Source: an uncultured Polaribacter sp. (GTDB lineage: Bacteria; Bacteroidota; Bacteroidia; Flavobacteriales; Flavobacteriaceae). From it: 64,000 nt of DNA. A program made the translations under genes and the position numbers. The notes under the pieces were generated by a model. That model was not told the origin of the DNA and made no database searches. It saw only the letters and a list, made by a program, of their open reading frames with translations. The DNA is taken from contig OX044355.1 of the NCBI GenBank assembly GCA_943846595.1, positions 620,001 through 684,000 of the forward strand, given 5' to 3'. This document shows, one piece after another, positions 25,346 to 34,025 of this stretch (position 1 is the stretch's first letter; each line of letters begins with the position of its first letter).

Positions 25346-25784
25346 AGAACAATTATATTATTTATGCAAGTCCTATGTGAATGATCGCTTAGAAACGATC
25401 GAAGATATTCTTTCTTCGAATCAAAAAGCGCTCCAGTCTGAAACAAAAAGTTCTGCGGGAGATAAGCATGAAACAGGTCGTGCGATGTTGCAATTAGAAA
25501 TGGAAAAGGCAGGGCAGCAACTCGTAGGAGTTTCTCAAATGAATACAATATTGGCCAAGATAGATTTTTTAAATACTTCTAAAAAAGCCCATTTAGGGAG
25601 TGTTATTCATACAGACATCGCCAACTATTTTTTAGCAATTTCCGCAGGAAAGTTAACTGTTCGTGGGGCTGATTTTTTTGCAATTTCATTATCATCTCCC
25701 ATTGGAAAATTGTTGTTGGGAAAAGAAGAGAAAGAGGGTTTTGTTTTTAATGGGAAATCTTTTCGGATTACAAAAATTGAGTAA
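25335..25784 (+). CDS. GreA/GreB C-terminal-like protein
   Basis: A 149-residue protein. After a helical N-terminal region (MKLKEQLYYLCKSYVNDRLE, then ETKSSAGDKHETGRAML) it has a beta-rich end, GSVIHTDIANYFLAISAGKL then ISLSSPIGKLLLGKEEKEGF and FRITKIE. The SPIGKLLLGK segment is the hallmark of the GreA/GreB C-terminal (FKBP-like) domain that binds RNA polymerase. The N-terminal coiled coil is much shorter than in GreA. In flavobacterial annotations this protein often carries the name 3-oxoacyl-ACP synthase, which the sequence does not support. It is the last gene of the lipid operon, overlapping the transferase gene by 11 bases; a role there is unknown. Confidence 0.7.
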   Translation: MKLKEQLYYLCKSYVNDRLETIEDILSSNQKALQSETKSSAGDKHETGRAMLQLEMEKAGQQLVGVSQMNTILAKIDFLNTSKKAHLGSVIHTDIANYFLAISAGKLTVRGADFFAISLSSPIGKLLLGKEEKEGFVFNGKSFRITKIE

Positions 25785-25791
25785 AAGATTC

Positions 25792-26721
25792 TTATGCATT
25801 CTGCAATGAAAGGAAGATATTTCTATTTTTCTTTAATTCTTCAAAGTGGTTAAAAAACACGTTCTGGTTTTCAAATTCAGCCTCAATCAACCAGTTGGGG
25901 CCTTTAAAGTAAGAACTTAAAACGGTTGCTTTTAATGTTGATTCTGGTACAATTTTTAGCTGATGTGGATATACTAAAATGTTTTTATTGTTGATCGTAA
26001 TTTCGTTGACATCATCAAACAACGCAGCGATGTATTTCGTTGCGGGGTTTTTATAAATTTCTTTTGGTGCCGCACAGGCCACCATCTTTTTTTGGTGAAT
26101 AACAAGCAATGTGTCTGCAAAAGAAAGCGCATCGTTTTTATCATGAGTGGCAACAATACAGGCAATCTTTTTTTCCTTTAAATATTGGAATAAATTCCTA
26201 CGTAACGTGTTTTTTTTAAAATTATCTATTTGCCCAAAAGGCTCGTCCAACAACAAAAGCTGAGGTTCCTTTGCAAGTGCCCTCGCGATGGCTACACGTT
26301 GTTTTTGTCCACCACTTAAGTGTTTTACCATTACGTGTTCAAAAGCAGTCATTCCGATGACCTTTAAGAGCTCTTGGGTGCGTCTTTCACTCTCTTCGGG
26401 GTAAAAGCGCGATAAGAATTTCTTGATGTTTTCTGACACAGAAATATAAGGCATTAAATCAAAATCTTGTGCCACATATTTAAAGAAATCCATTCCAGGA
26501 ACAAGGTGAAATTCAGGACCAAAAACTTGTTTTTCTTTCCAAAAAATGGTTCCTTTTTGTAGATCAAGTAAGCCATAAACTGTTTTCAAAAGCGTTGATT
26601 TCCCACAGCCACTCTCTCCCATTACACACAAATGTTCTCCTTCACGTAGCGTGAACGTAAAATCATCTAAGACAATGTTGTTTGTAGAATACCCAAAAGA
26701 AATGTTTTGTACCTGTAGCAT
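25792..26721 (-). CDS. ABC transporter ATP-binding protein (CysA/PotA-like)
   Basis: A 309-residue ABC ATPase. The Walker A loop GESGCGKSTLLK lies at residues 35-46, Q-loop VAQDFDLMPYISVSENI near 89-105, signature LSGGQKQRVAIARAL near 140, Walker B LLLLDEPF with an H-loop VATHDKNDA. An additional C-terminal part of about 80 residues has strands reminiscent of the regulatory TOBE/MOP domain of sulfate/spermidine importer ATPases. No permease or binding-protein gene is adjacent, so the transported solute is unknown. It converges on the lipid operon; seven bases separate the stops. Confidence 0.85.
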   Translation of the reverse strand: MLQVQNISFGYSTNNIVLDDFTFTLREGEHLCVMGESGCGKSTLLKTVYGLLDLQKGTIFWKEKQVFGPEFHLVPGMDFFKYVAQDFDLMPYISVSENIKKFLSRFYPEESERRTQELLKVIGMTAFEHVMVKHLSGGQKQRVAIARALAKEPQLLLLDEPFGQIDNFKKNTLRRNLFQYLKEKKIACIVATHDKNDALSFADTLLVIHQKKMVACAAPKEIYKNPATKYIAALFDDVNEITINNKNILVYPHQLKIVPESTLKATVLSSYFKGPNWLIEAEFENQNVFFNHFEELKKNRNIFLSLQNA

Positions 26722-27038
26722 GACACAAAAATAAGGTTTCTTGTGATTTTTAATGAGAAGGATTTCGATAAAATGATACTTTTTATTTGTATGTAAAAAG
26801 CAAAAGAGAAGGGGTCTCTTTTTGCTGTGATTTTAATTTTTAGAGGCCTGAATTTTACAGGAATCTTTTTAGCGAACTTATCCTTCACCTTTGAAAAATT
26901 AAAAGGAAACAGCATCCTTAGAGCGAATCAGTTTGGCGCTCCTATTTTTTAAAAGTTAGAAACCGATAGATATGCATCGGTTTCTAACTTTCAGGGGGTC
27001 ATTTTTTAAAAAAACCCATTCTGATAAGCCCTTTGATT
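26722..27038 (-). terminator. 317-base gap with a perfect 16-bp stem, probable terminator of the peptidase genes
   Basis: A perfect 16-bp inverted repeat lies at 26952-26967 and 26976-26991 (arm start AAAGTTAGAAACCGAT) with an eight-base loop. Read on the minus strand it follows the M13 peptidase stop by about 50 bases and ends in TTTT, so it most likely ends that transcript. The rest of the gap (26722-26951) is AT-rich with no gene I can support. Confidence 0.55.
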
Positions 27039-29114
27039 TTACCAAATTCGTACTCTATCCTCTGGTTTTAAATACATTTTATCTCCTTCTTGAACGTCAA
27101 ATGCATCATAAAAAGCATCTACATTTTTAAGCGGCATATAGGCTCTGTACATTCCTGGCGCATGTGTGTTTGTCATGATTAAGTTTTTTAAAGCTTCATC
27201 ACGCATTTTAGTTCTCCAAATAGTTCCCCAAGAAAGGAAGAAGCGTTGTTCTGGGGTATACCCATCAATTTTTTCTGGTCTTCCATTCTTCTGCAAAAAG
27301 ATTTGTAAACCCTCGTAAGCTGCTTGCACACCCCCTAAATCTCCAATATTTTCCCCTAAGGTATATTCACCATTTAGACGCATGCTGTCTATTGCAATAA
27401 TATCGCTGTATTGTTTCACTAATTTTTCACCACTCACATTAAATTTTTCAGAATCAGACGCTGTCCACCAGTTTTTAAGGTTTCCATCACCATCAAAACG
27501 AGCGCCTTGGTCATCAAAACTATGGGAGATTTCATGGCCAATAACAGCTCCTATTCCTCCATAATTTACAGCTTCATCTGCTTTGTAATTGTAAAAAGGT
27601 GGTTGTAAAATTGCTGCTGGAAAAACAATTTCATTGTTTACAGGATTAAAGTAAGCGTTGACAGTTTGTGGAGACATTCCCCACTCTGTTCGATCAACTT
27701 CCTGTCCTAATTTTGCCATATTTTTATTGTAATTCCACTTGGTGACATTTATTGCATTTTCAAAATAAGTACCCCCTTCTTTTAATCCTTTAACTTGTAG
27801 TTCAGAATAATCTTTCCACACATCTGGGTAGGCAATTTTTACAGTTAATTTGTGTAGTTTCTCTAATGCTTTCGTTTTTGTTGCATCACTCATCCATGCT
27901 AAAGAGGCAATTCTTTTTTCGAAACCTAACATTACGTTATCAATCATTTCTTCAGCTTTCTTTTTTGCTTCTGGCGGAAATTTTGCATCCACATATAACT
28001 TCCCTAAAGCTTCTCCAATAGCACCATTTAAATTACCTAAAGCGCGCTCGTCTCGTGCTCGTTGTTTTTTAGCACCTCGCATTTCTTTGGCATAGAATTC
28101 CCAATTAGCCTTTTCCAAGTCTGTAGATAACAAGCCTAAAGAAGTATTAATTGTATTCCAACGTAATAATAATTTTATATCTTTTACAGAACGCTTGTCA
28201 AAAATTGCACTCATTGCTTTAAAGTACCCTGGATCGGTAACAATAATTCTGTCTAAATCTTTAACACCAACTCCAGTTAAATGTGCTTTCCAATTTATCG
28301 AAGGCGCCATCTTTTGTAGTGCCGCAACAGTCATTGGGTTGTACATGTTACGAGTATCTCTTTTTTGTTCTTTCGTCATCATAGGTTCTGCCAAGCTTTT
28401 TTCAAAGGCAACAATTGTTGCGGCATTCATTTTTGCAGTTTTAGCATCATCTCCAAATTCTTCAAGCATTTTAGCAACAAATTCTTGATACTTCTCCAAC
28501 TTGTCCTTTACCTTGTCATCTACATAATAATCCCTTGACAAACCTAATCCGCCAGCGCCTAAATAACCAGCATATTGACTGCTGTTTTTCAAATCGTTAT
28601 ACACACCAAAATCATAAAAACCACCACCACCGTAGGGTGCCATATTTGTAATGTATTCTTGGATGTCTTTTTTACTGATTAGTGCATTTACTTTTGAGAG
28701 AAACGGTTTTAAAGGAGATTTGCCTTGTTTGTTTCTAGAAACAGTATCCATAATACTCTCGTAATAGTTGACCGCTTTTTCTTGATCGGAGTCAACTTCA
28801 TTTCCTTGAGCATCTTTTACTTTTGGAAAATTACGCTCTTTAATTGCTTTGTTTAAAATTTCTAAAACATCTGCATCTGTTTTTTTACGAAGCTGGTTGA
28901 ACCCTCCCCAAGAAGTTTGATCGTCTGGAATTTCAGTTTTATCAATCCATGCGCCATTTACGTGTCTAAAAAAATCATCGTTGGGTCTTACCGTATTGTC
29001 CATATTTTCGAGCGCAATACCTACTACCTTTTCTTCCGATTTTTCTTGCCTACAAGCAACGATTCCGAATGAAATGATTGCTAAAAAAAATAAGGCTTTT
29101 TTAAGTTTCATCAT
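27039..29114 (-). CDS. M13-family zinc metallopeptidase, lipoprotein (PepO/neprilysin-like)
   Basis: A 691-residue oligopeptidase related to neprilysin and PepO. A lipoprotein signal (MMKLKKALFFLAIISFGIVAC) puts it on a membrane facing the periplasm or outside. The zinc site is VIGHEISHSFDDQG (HExxH), with the third ligand in ENIGDLGG downstream. The NAYFNPVNNEIVFPAAILQP and PEQRFFLSWGTIWR motifs are diagnostic. The N-terminal VRPNDDFFRHVNGAWIDKT is the family start. It degrades peptides of limited size. It lies 58 bases after the S9 peptidase gene on the same strand; both probably salvage exported peptides as nutrients. Confidence 0.95.
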   Translation of the reverse strand: MMKLKKALFFLAIISFGIVACRQEKSEEKVVGIALENMDNTVRPNDDFFRHVNGAWIDKTEIPDDQTSWGGFNQLRKKTDADVLEILNKAIKERNFPKVKDAQGNEVDSDQEKAVNYYESIMDTVSRNKQGKSPLKPFLSKVNALISKKDIQEYITNMAPYGGGGFYDFGVYNDLKNSSQYAGYLGAGGLGLSRDYYVDDKVKDKLEKYQEFVAKMLEEFGDDAKTAKMNAATIVAFEKSLAEPMMTKEQKRDTRNMYNPMTVAALQKMAPSINWKAHLTGVGVKDLDRIIVTDPGYFKAMSAIFDKRSVKDIKLLLRWNTINTSLGLLSTDLEKANWEFYAKEMRGAKKQRARDERALGNLNGAIGEALGKLYVDAKFPPEAKKKAEEMIDNVMLGFEKRIASLAWMSDATKTKALEKLHKLTVKIAYPDVWKDYSELQVKGLKEGGTYFENAINVTKWNYNKNMAKLGQEVDRTEWGMSPQTVNAYFNPVNNEIVFPAAILQPPFYNYKADEAVNYGGIGAVIGHEISHSFDDQGARFDGDGNLKNWWTASDSEKFNVSGEKLVKQYSDIIAIDSMRLNGEYTLGENIGDLGGVQAAYEGLQIFLQKNGRPEKIDGYTPEQRFFLSWGTIWRTKMRDEALKNLIMTNTHAPGMYRAYMPLKNVDAFYDAFDVQEGDKMYLKPEDRVRIW

Positions 29115-29172
29115 AGTATATAATTTTATTAGTTTGACTATTAGTACATTAAGCGACTGTATTGTTACAAGA

Positions 29173-31326
29173 TTAAGACTTTATTTTGTTTTTTGGCGGA
29201 TTTGGCAATTGCTCAAAACCCATATTGAAAAGCGTAAATCCAAAAATATCAGCATACTGCTCAATCGTTTTGGCAACAGGGGTTCCAGCACCATGTCCGG
29301 CATTGGTTTCGATTCTAATTAAAGTTGGATTGCTCCCAGATTGTTTGTTCTGCAGTTCAGCGGCAAATTTAAAACTATGTGCTGGGACTACTCGATCATC
29401 ATGATCTCCTGTAGTTACTAAAGTTGCTGGATATTCCACTCCTTCTTTTACATTATGCACTGGTGAGTAGCCTTTTAAATATTCAAACATTTCTTTACTG
29501 TCTTCAGCAGTTCCATAATCGTATGCCCAACCTGCACCCGCTGTAAAGGTGTGATATCGAAGCATGTCTAAAACGCCGACTGCAGGGAGTGCCACCTTCA
29601 TTAAATCAGGTCTTTGTGTCATGGTTGCACCTACCAAAAGCCCTCCGTTAGAACCTCCTCTAATAGCCAAATATGCCGAAGAGGTATATTTTTCCTCGAT
29701 GAGGTATTCAGCTGCTGCAATAAAATCGTCAAATACATTTTGCTTTTGCATTTGTGTTCCAGCCTTATGCCATTTTTTACCATATTCTCCACCACCTCGT
29801 AAACTTGGAACGGCATAGATTCCTCCTTGTTCCATCCAAACAGCATTAGCAATGCTAAACGAAGGGGTCAAGCTGATGTTAAAGCCGCCATACCCGTATA
29901 AAATTGTTGGGTTTTTTCCGTTCAGTTCTACGCCTTTCTTATGGGTAATGATCATGGGTATTTTGGTACCGTCTTTTGAGGTATAAAATACTTGTTTACT
30001 TTGATAATCTTCAGGATTAAAATTGATGGCTGGTTTCCAATAGGACGTATAGGTTCCGTCTTTTGGATTAAATTTATAGGAGGAGTTTGGGGTATTGTAA
30101 TTTGTAAAAGAAAAATACAATTCTTTGGCCTCTTTTTTTCCACCAAAACCTCCTGATGAACCTACGCCAGGCAATTTTACTTCTCGAACTAAATTTCCAT
30201 CAAAATCATATTGAAGCACTTTTGAAACAGCATCTACCATATATTCTGCAAAGAAGTATCCAGCGCCAGAGTTTAAACTCAACACATTCTCTGTTTCTGG
30301 AATAAAATCTTTCCAGTTCTCGGACGAAGGATTTTTTGCATCTACTGTGACTACTTTTTTATTGGGAGCATTCATATTGGTAACGAGGTACAATTTACTT
30401 TTCCTGTTTTGGGCCACATAAGTATCGCTTTCAAAAGTGTCGATTATTGGAATAAGGGGACTGTTTTTAACTGTGAGATCTTTAATATACAATTTGTTTC
30501 CAGAGGTAGAAGTTGACGCGGAAATTAACAAATAACGATTGTCTTCGGTTACAGACCCTCCTACATATCGATGTTTTTCTATCGCTTTTTCACCAAAAAT
30601 AACGACATCATCTTTTTGTGCTGTTCCTAGTTGATGGTAATACAATTTGTGTTGATCTGTTTTTGCAGACAATTCGCTTCCTTTTGGTTTGTCATAACTT
30701 GAGTAGTAAAACCCCTCATTTTTATACCAGGAAATTCCTGAGAATTTTACATCCACCAAGGTGTCCTCTTTAATTGTTTTAGATACGGCATCCATAATAA
30801 TTATTTTACGCCAATCGGAACCTCCTTCAGAAATAGAATAAGCCACCGTTTTACCGTCTTTAGAAAAACTTAACGAACCCAAGGAGGTTGTTGCATCTTC
30901 CGAAAAAGTATTTGGATCTAAAAAAACAGTTTCTTCACCGTCTTTTTTTCGATAGATCACATATTGATTTTGTAAACCGTCATTTTTATAAAAATAAGTA
31001 TACCCTCCTTCGATAAAAGGGGTGCCTACTTTTTCATAATTCCACAACTCCGTCAAACGTGTTTTTAGTTGTGTCCGGTAGGGGATTTTACTTAAATAAT
31101 CGAAAGTAACTTCATTTTCGGCCTTTACCCAAGTTTCAGTTGCTTCACTTCGGTCATCTTCTAACCACCTATAATTGTCAACGACTTCGGTGCCAAAAAG
31201 GGTGTCTATAACTGCTTTTTTTGTTGTTAACGGATAATTCACGTTGGTTTGTTGTTTTTTTATTTCTTCCTTACAAGAAACTAAAATAGTACTAGCAAAA
31301 AGAATAGGGAGGATTAATTTTTTCAT
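29173..31326 (-). CDS. Prolyl oligopeptidase family serine peptidase (S9A), lipoprotein
   Basis: A 717-residue prolyl endopeptidase. The signal [20 protein letters not shown] has a lipobox-like VSC. A beta-propeller occupies roughly residues 70-440, opening with [16 protein letters not shown], a hallmark of S9A. The hydrolase domain has [31 protein letters not shown], the nucleophile in [14 protein letters not shown], the Asp in [13 protein letters not shown] and the His in NAGHGAGTP. It cleaves after proline in short peptides, here in the periplasm or at the surface. It has its own -7 element and probably leads a two-gene transcript with the M13 peptidase. Confidence 0.95.
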   Translation of the reverse strand: MKKLILPILFASTILVSCKEEIKKQQTNVNYPLTTKKAVIDTLFGTEVVDNYRWLEDDRSEATETWVKAENEVTFDYLSKIPYRTQLKTRLTELWNYEKVGTPFIEGGYTYFYKNDGLQNQYVIYRKKDGEETVFLDPNTFSEDATTSLGSLSFSKDGKTVAYSISEGGSDWRKIIIMDAVSKTIKEDTLVDVKFSGISWYKNEGFYYSSYDKPKGSELSAKTDQHKLYYHQLGTAQKDDVVIFGEKAIEKHRYVGGSVTEDNRYLLISASTSTSGNKLYIKDLTVKNSPLIPIIDTFESDTYVAQNRKSKLYLVTNMNAPNKKVVTVDAKNPSSENWKDFIPETENVLSLNSGAGYFFAEYMVDAVSKVLQYDFDGNLVREVKLPGVGSSGGFGGKKEAKELYFSFTNYNTPNSSYKFNPKDGTYTSYWKPAINFNPEDYQSKQVFYTSKDGTKIPMIITHKKGVELNGKNPTILYGYGGFNISLTPSFSIANAVWMEQGGIYAVPSLRGGGEYGKKWHKAGTQMQKQNVFDDFIAAAEYLIEEKYTSSAYLAIRGGSNGGLLVGATMTQRPDLMKVALPAVGVLDMLRYHTFTAGAGWAYDYGTAEDSKEMFEYLKGYSPVHNVKEGVEYPATLVTTGDHDDRVVPAHSFKFAAELQNKQSGSNPTLIRIETNAGHGAGTPVAKTIEQYADIFGFTLFNMGFEQLPNPPKNKIKS

Positions 31327-31348
31327 GATTTTAGATTTTGAAAACAGT

Positions 31349-31356
31349 CAAATTTA
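31349..31356 (-). promoter_or_regulatory. Bacteroidota -7 element for the S9 peptidase
   Basis: The minus strand reads TAAATTTG, an exact TAnnTTTG match 22 bases before the start at 31326. Confidence 0.45.
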
Positions 31357-31596
31357 GCATAAAAAAAAACGCATTATAGAATGTAGCATTAATTTTCGTT
31401 AAATTTTAAAGTCTTCTTAGCATAAAAGAGCTTTAAACCAGCCCAAGGCATCGCTACTGTTAAAAGATTAAAATTACTAAATAAGCAGTATTTAAGAAGT
31501 TTGCTATCTCATGTTTCAAGTAAAAACAATTTCACGATACCATTGTTATTTTACTAAAAGCAGCGATTTAAAATGCGCGCCCCATAAAAACAATGT
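31357..31596. other. Non-coding part of the peptidase/thioredoxin divergent gap
   Basis: The whole gap runs from 31327 to 31674 (348 bases). Apart from the two promoter elements listed I see no gene, stable stem or repeat. Composition is ordinary AT-rich intergenic sequence. Confidence 0.5.
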
Positions 31597-31625
31597 TTGT
31601 TTCACAAATTAGATGCCTACATTTG
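31597..31625 (+). promoter_or_regulatory. Bacteroidota promoter of the thioredoxin gene
   Basis: TTG at 31597-31599 and an exact TACATTTG at 31618-31625 are 18 bases apart. The leader to the ATG at 31675 would be about 43 bases. Confidence 0.6.
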
Positions 31626-31674
31626 CGAGAAGAATCCAATAGAAAAAAACGAAAAGCACACTAAAATATAAAGA

Positions 31675-32034
31675 ATGACAGAAAACTTAACAAAAGCAAC
31701 TTTTTTAGAAAAGGTATTTAATTTTGAAAATAATCAAGAATGGACTTTTGAAGGAAAAGTGCCCGCACTTATCGATTTCTATGCAGATTGGTGTGGTCCT
31801 TGTAAAATGATAGCCCCTATATTGGAGGAACTGTCTGAGGCCTATGGAGACAAAATAACCATCTATAAAATAGATACAGAAGCAGAACAAGAATTGGCTG
31901 CTGCTTTTGCCATTAAAAGCATTCCTTCCATGTTGTTTTGCCCTATGGATGAACCCCCACAAATGGCTAATAGCGCACTACCAAAAGCAGAATTGGAACG
32001 CATAATTGCAACTGTTTTAGGCGTTGAAAAATAA
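31675..32034 (+). CDS. Thioredoxin
   Basis: A 119-residue thioredoxin-fold protein. The redox site is WCGPCK at residues 39-44 within ALIDFYADWCGPCKMIAPIL, followed by YKIDTEAEQELAAAFAIKSIPSMLF with the cis-proline. It lacks a signal peptide, so it is cytoplasmic. A short N-terminal extension (FLEKVFNFENNQEW) precedes the fold. It reduces disulfides in target proteins. It is a single-gene transcript with a good promoter, and the next gene has its own. Confidence 0.93.
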   Translation: MTENLTKATFLEKVFNFENNQEWTFEGKVPALIDFYADWCGPCKMIAPILEELSEAYGDKITIYKIDTEAEQELAAAFAIKSIPSMLFCPMDEPPQMANSALPKAELERIIATVLGVEK

Positions 32035-32141
32035 TTTTTTCACTGTAGAAAAGAATCAAATTCCTGCCTAGTTTTTAATTCACACATCCTGAAAAATTTC
32101 TTTTTAGAATTTTTTTAGTGTTAAATTTTATACCTAAGTAT

Positions 32142-32170
32142 TTGATGCATTAGAAAATGATGTATATTTG
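32142..32170 (+). promoter_or_regulatory. Bacteroidota promoter of the PadR operon
   Basis: TTG at 32142-32144 and an exact TATATTTG at 32163-32170 are separated by 18 bases. The leader to the padR-like ATG (32266) is about 90 bases and contains an inverted repeat. Confidence 0.6.
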
Positions 32171-32196
32171 AAGCAGGTTGCATAGATAAATTAAAA

Positions 32197-32215
32197 GCAC
32201 TCGAAGTTGGAGTGC
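32197..32215. repeat. Inverted repeat in the PadR operon leader, possible operator
   Basis: GCACTC and GAGTGC are separated by seven bases, about 27 bases after the -7 element. It could be an operator for the encoded regulator or a small RNA hairpin. It does not match the ATGT-N8-ACAT form known for some PadR proteins. Confidence 0.35.
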
Positions 32216-32265
32216 AATTAATTTGACATTTAAACAACCAATTAGATCATCAAATCACACAAAAA

Positions 32266-32604
32266 ATGGGAAACCAGAAACTCTACAAAGGATCTTTACA
32301 GACCATCATTTTAAAATTGTTGGAAACGAACGATAAAATGTACGGCTACGAGATTACCCAACATGTAAAAGCTTTGACCAATGGCGAATTGAAAATTACG
32401 GAAGGCGCCTTATATCCTGCTTTACACAAACTTGAGGCAGAGGGTTTGTTGGATGTAGAGGTTGCAAAAGTTGGAAACCGCCTTCGGAAGTACTACAAAT
32501 TAACGGAGAGTGGTAGCAAAGAAACGGTGAATAAATTAGCAGAGATGCGAGAGTTTTTAAAAACAATGCAGCATTTGGTAAATCCTAAGTTTAGCCTAGA
32601 ATAA
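32266..32604 (+). CDS. PadR-family transcriptional regulator
   Basis: A 112-residue winged-helix regulator. LYKGSLQTIILKLLETNDKMYGYEITQHVK is split over residues 5-34, then ITEGALYPALHKLEAEGLLDVEVAKVGNR spans the recognition helix and wing. KYYKLTESGSKETVNKLAEM leads into the C-terminal dimer helix. PadR proteins usually repress a neighbouring transporter and respond to a small ligand. Two HAAS-type membrane proteins, a DUF5687 permease and an ABC ATPase follow in order, so autoregulation of this transporter operon is the likely role. Confidence 0.92.
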   Translation: MGNQKLYKGSLQTIILKLLETNDKMYGYEITQHVKALTNGELKITEGALYPALHKLEAEGLLDVEVAKVGNRLRKYYKLTESGSKETVNKLAEMREFLKTMQHLVNPKFSLE

Positions 32605-32605
32605 G

Positions 32606-33265
32606 ATGGAGTTAACTGAAGAACAAGTTCGCCAAGTTGAAGTGTATTTACAAAAAAAGAACTTCAATTATATCGATTTAAAAGAGGAGGTTTTAGATCA
32701 TATTGTTTCTGATATTGAGCGCATTACTGCGAAAGGAATTTCTTTTGAAAATGCCTTTAAAATGGTTGCTTTAAAATGGGAAAGCCATTTTAAAGAAGCA
32801 AGTAGTCTTTATTTTGGAATTCAATACGCTCAGTCAAAAATTGTGTTAGAAAAAGCAGTTAAAATGTTTAGGCCTTTTTTCTTTGTGTATCTTTCAGCCT
32901 ACTTTTTGCCGGTACTAATTTTAAAGAATTTTCCAATTGTTTTTTCTGAAAAAACCATCGATTTTTTAAATTTATTGTTCAATTCAATTGCTTCTCTCTC
33001 GTTAATTTATTTTATTTTTATGATTGTAAGAGGGGTAACATCGAAAGTAAAAATCACCTATCGTTTTATTTTAAAGACACAATATCTTGCGATCATTTTT
33101 CTAATAATCCCTTTACTTAGTGGAAGTCATTTTAATGATAAAGGAAATTTAAATGCCGTTTTCACAGGGTTTTTATTTGCGGGTTTATCAGTGACCTATA
33201 CTTGTCATTATTTTCTTAGGAAACATAACGAAACAGTGAGGTTGTCTCAAAAGAATAAAGTATGA
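32606..33265 (+). CDS. Membrane protein with N-terminal HAAS-like domain
   Basis: A 219-residue protein. The first 80 residues form a soluble helical domain: LTEEQVRQVEVYLQKKNFNY, then LKEEVLDHIVSDIERITAKGISFENAF. This matches the HAAS pattern (helical domain associated with PadR) of an L..E..DH...DIE motif. Four hydrophobic segments follow (for example FFFVYLSAYFLPVLIL and YLAIIFLIIPLLSG). It begins one base after the padR-like stop and its last bases overlap the next gene's start (ATGA at 33262-33265). HAAS proteins are thought to pass signals between PadR and membrane components; the function is inferred from this association. Confidence 0.75.
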   Translation: MELTEEQVRQVEVYLQKKNFNYIDLKEEVLDHIVSDIERITAKGISFENAFKMVALKWESHFKEASSLYFGIQYAQSKIVLEKAVKMFRPFFFVYLSAYFLPVLILKNFPIVFSEKTIDFLNLLFNSIASLSLIYFIFMIVRGVTSKVKITYRFILKTQYLAIIFLIIPLLSGSHFNDKGNLNAVFTGFLFAGLSVTYTCHYFLRKHNETVRLSQKNKV

Positions 33266-33975
33266 AATTAAACACCCCTCAAATAGAAGACCTTTTCAAA
33301 TTCACAAGGAAACACTTCGTATATCATTATGACGTCCAATCGGAATTGGTAGATCACTTGGCAAATGACATCGAAGAAATTTGGAAAGAAAGGCCGCAGC
33401 TGTCTTTCGAAGATGCACGTGACACATCTTTTAAAAAATTTGGAATTTTTGGTTTTATGGATGTTATAGAAGCCAAACAAAAACAAATGAACAAACGGTA
33501 CCGATCCATTTTATGGCGTTTCTTTAGAGAATGGTTTACCATGCCTAAAGTGATGACTACGCTGGCAGTGTTTTTATCTCTTTTTATGGTTTTAAAAATT
33601 CAGTATTCAGAGTACTTCTTTTTAGGGGCTTTGTTTCTAATTGTTACAGTCGATTTAATCAAGCAAACCAAAGCAAGAAAGATTCAGAAAAAGAAAACAC
33701 AAAAGCAAGAGAAGGTTTTTTTATTGGAAGCGATGATTGGTAATACAAGGCAGGGCTTTGCTACTTATGGATTTTTTCAACTTTTCAACTTTTTAATAAG
33801 TGTCTTTGATAATGTTGAGTTTAGTAACTTAGCAGCGCATTGGTTACTATTGATTTCTTTTTCGGCAACAGCCCTGTTAATTCTATTTTATATAACCGCT
33901 TTCTTAATCCCTCAAAAAGCAGAAGAATTGTTAGCCGAAATCTATCCAGAATATAAATTAGTTAAAAACATATAA
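33262..33975 (+). CDS. Membrane protein with N-terminal HAAS-like domain (paralogue)
   Basis: A 237-residue protein with the same layout as its upstream neighbour. The soluble part contains HYDVQSELVDHLANDIEEIW and LSFEDARDTSFKKFGIFGFM, again the E..DH...DIE signature followed by a helical FED...F.KFG stretch. Four hydrophobic segments follow, with a basic loop (KQTKARKIQKKKTQKQEK) between the second and third. It appears to be a divergent tandem duplicate. It overlaps its neighbour by four bases and precedes the permease by 50 bases. No enzyme motif is seen. Confidence 0.75.
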   Translation: MKLNTPQIEDLFKFTRKHFVYHYDVQSELVDHLANDIEEIWKERPQLSFEDARDTSFKKFGIFGFMDVIEAKQKQMNKRYRSILWRFFREWFTMPKVMTTLAVFLSLFMVLKIQYSEYFFLGALFLIVTVDLIKQTKARKIQKKKTQKQEKVFLLEAMIGNTRQGFATYGFFQLFNFLISVFDNVEFSNLAAHWLLLISFSATALLILFYITAFLIPQKAEELLAEIYPEYKLVKNI

Positions 33976-34025
33976 CATCCCATCCGCATTTTCTTCTTAT
34001 GAATTGCCAAACTAAAACTTAAACA

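Noticed and set aside
25335..25784. Name 3-oxoacyl-ACP synthase for the last gene of the lipid operon
   Set aside because: No thiolase fold, no Cys-His-His triad, and only 149 residues; the C-terminus resembles GreA instead.
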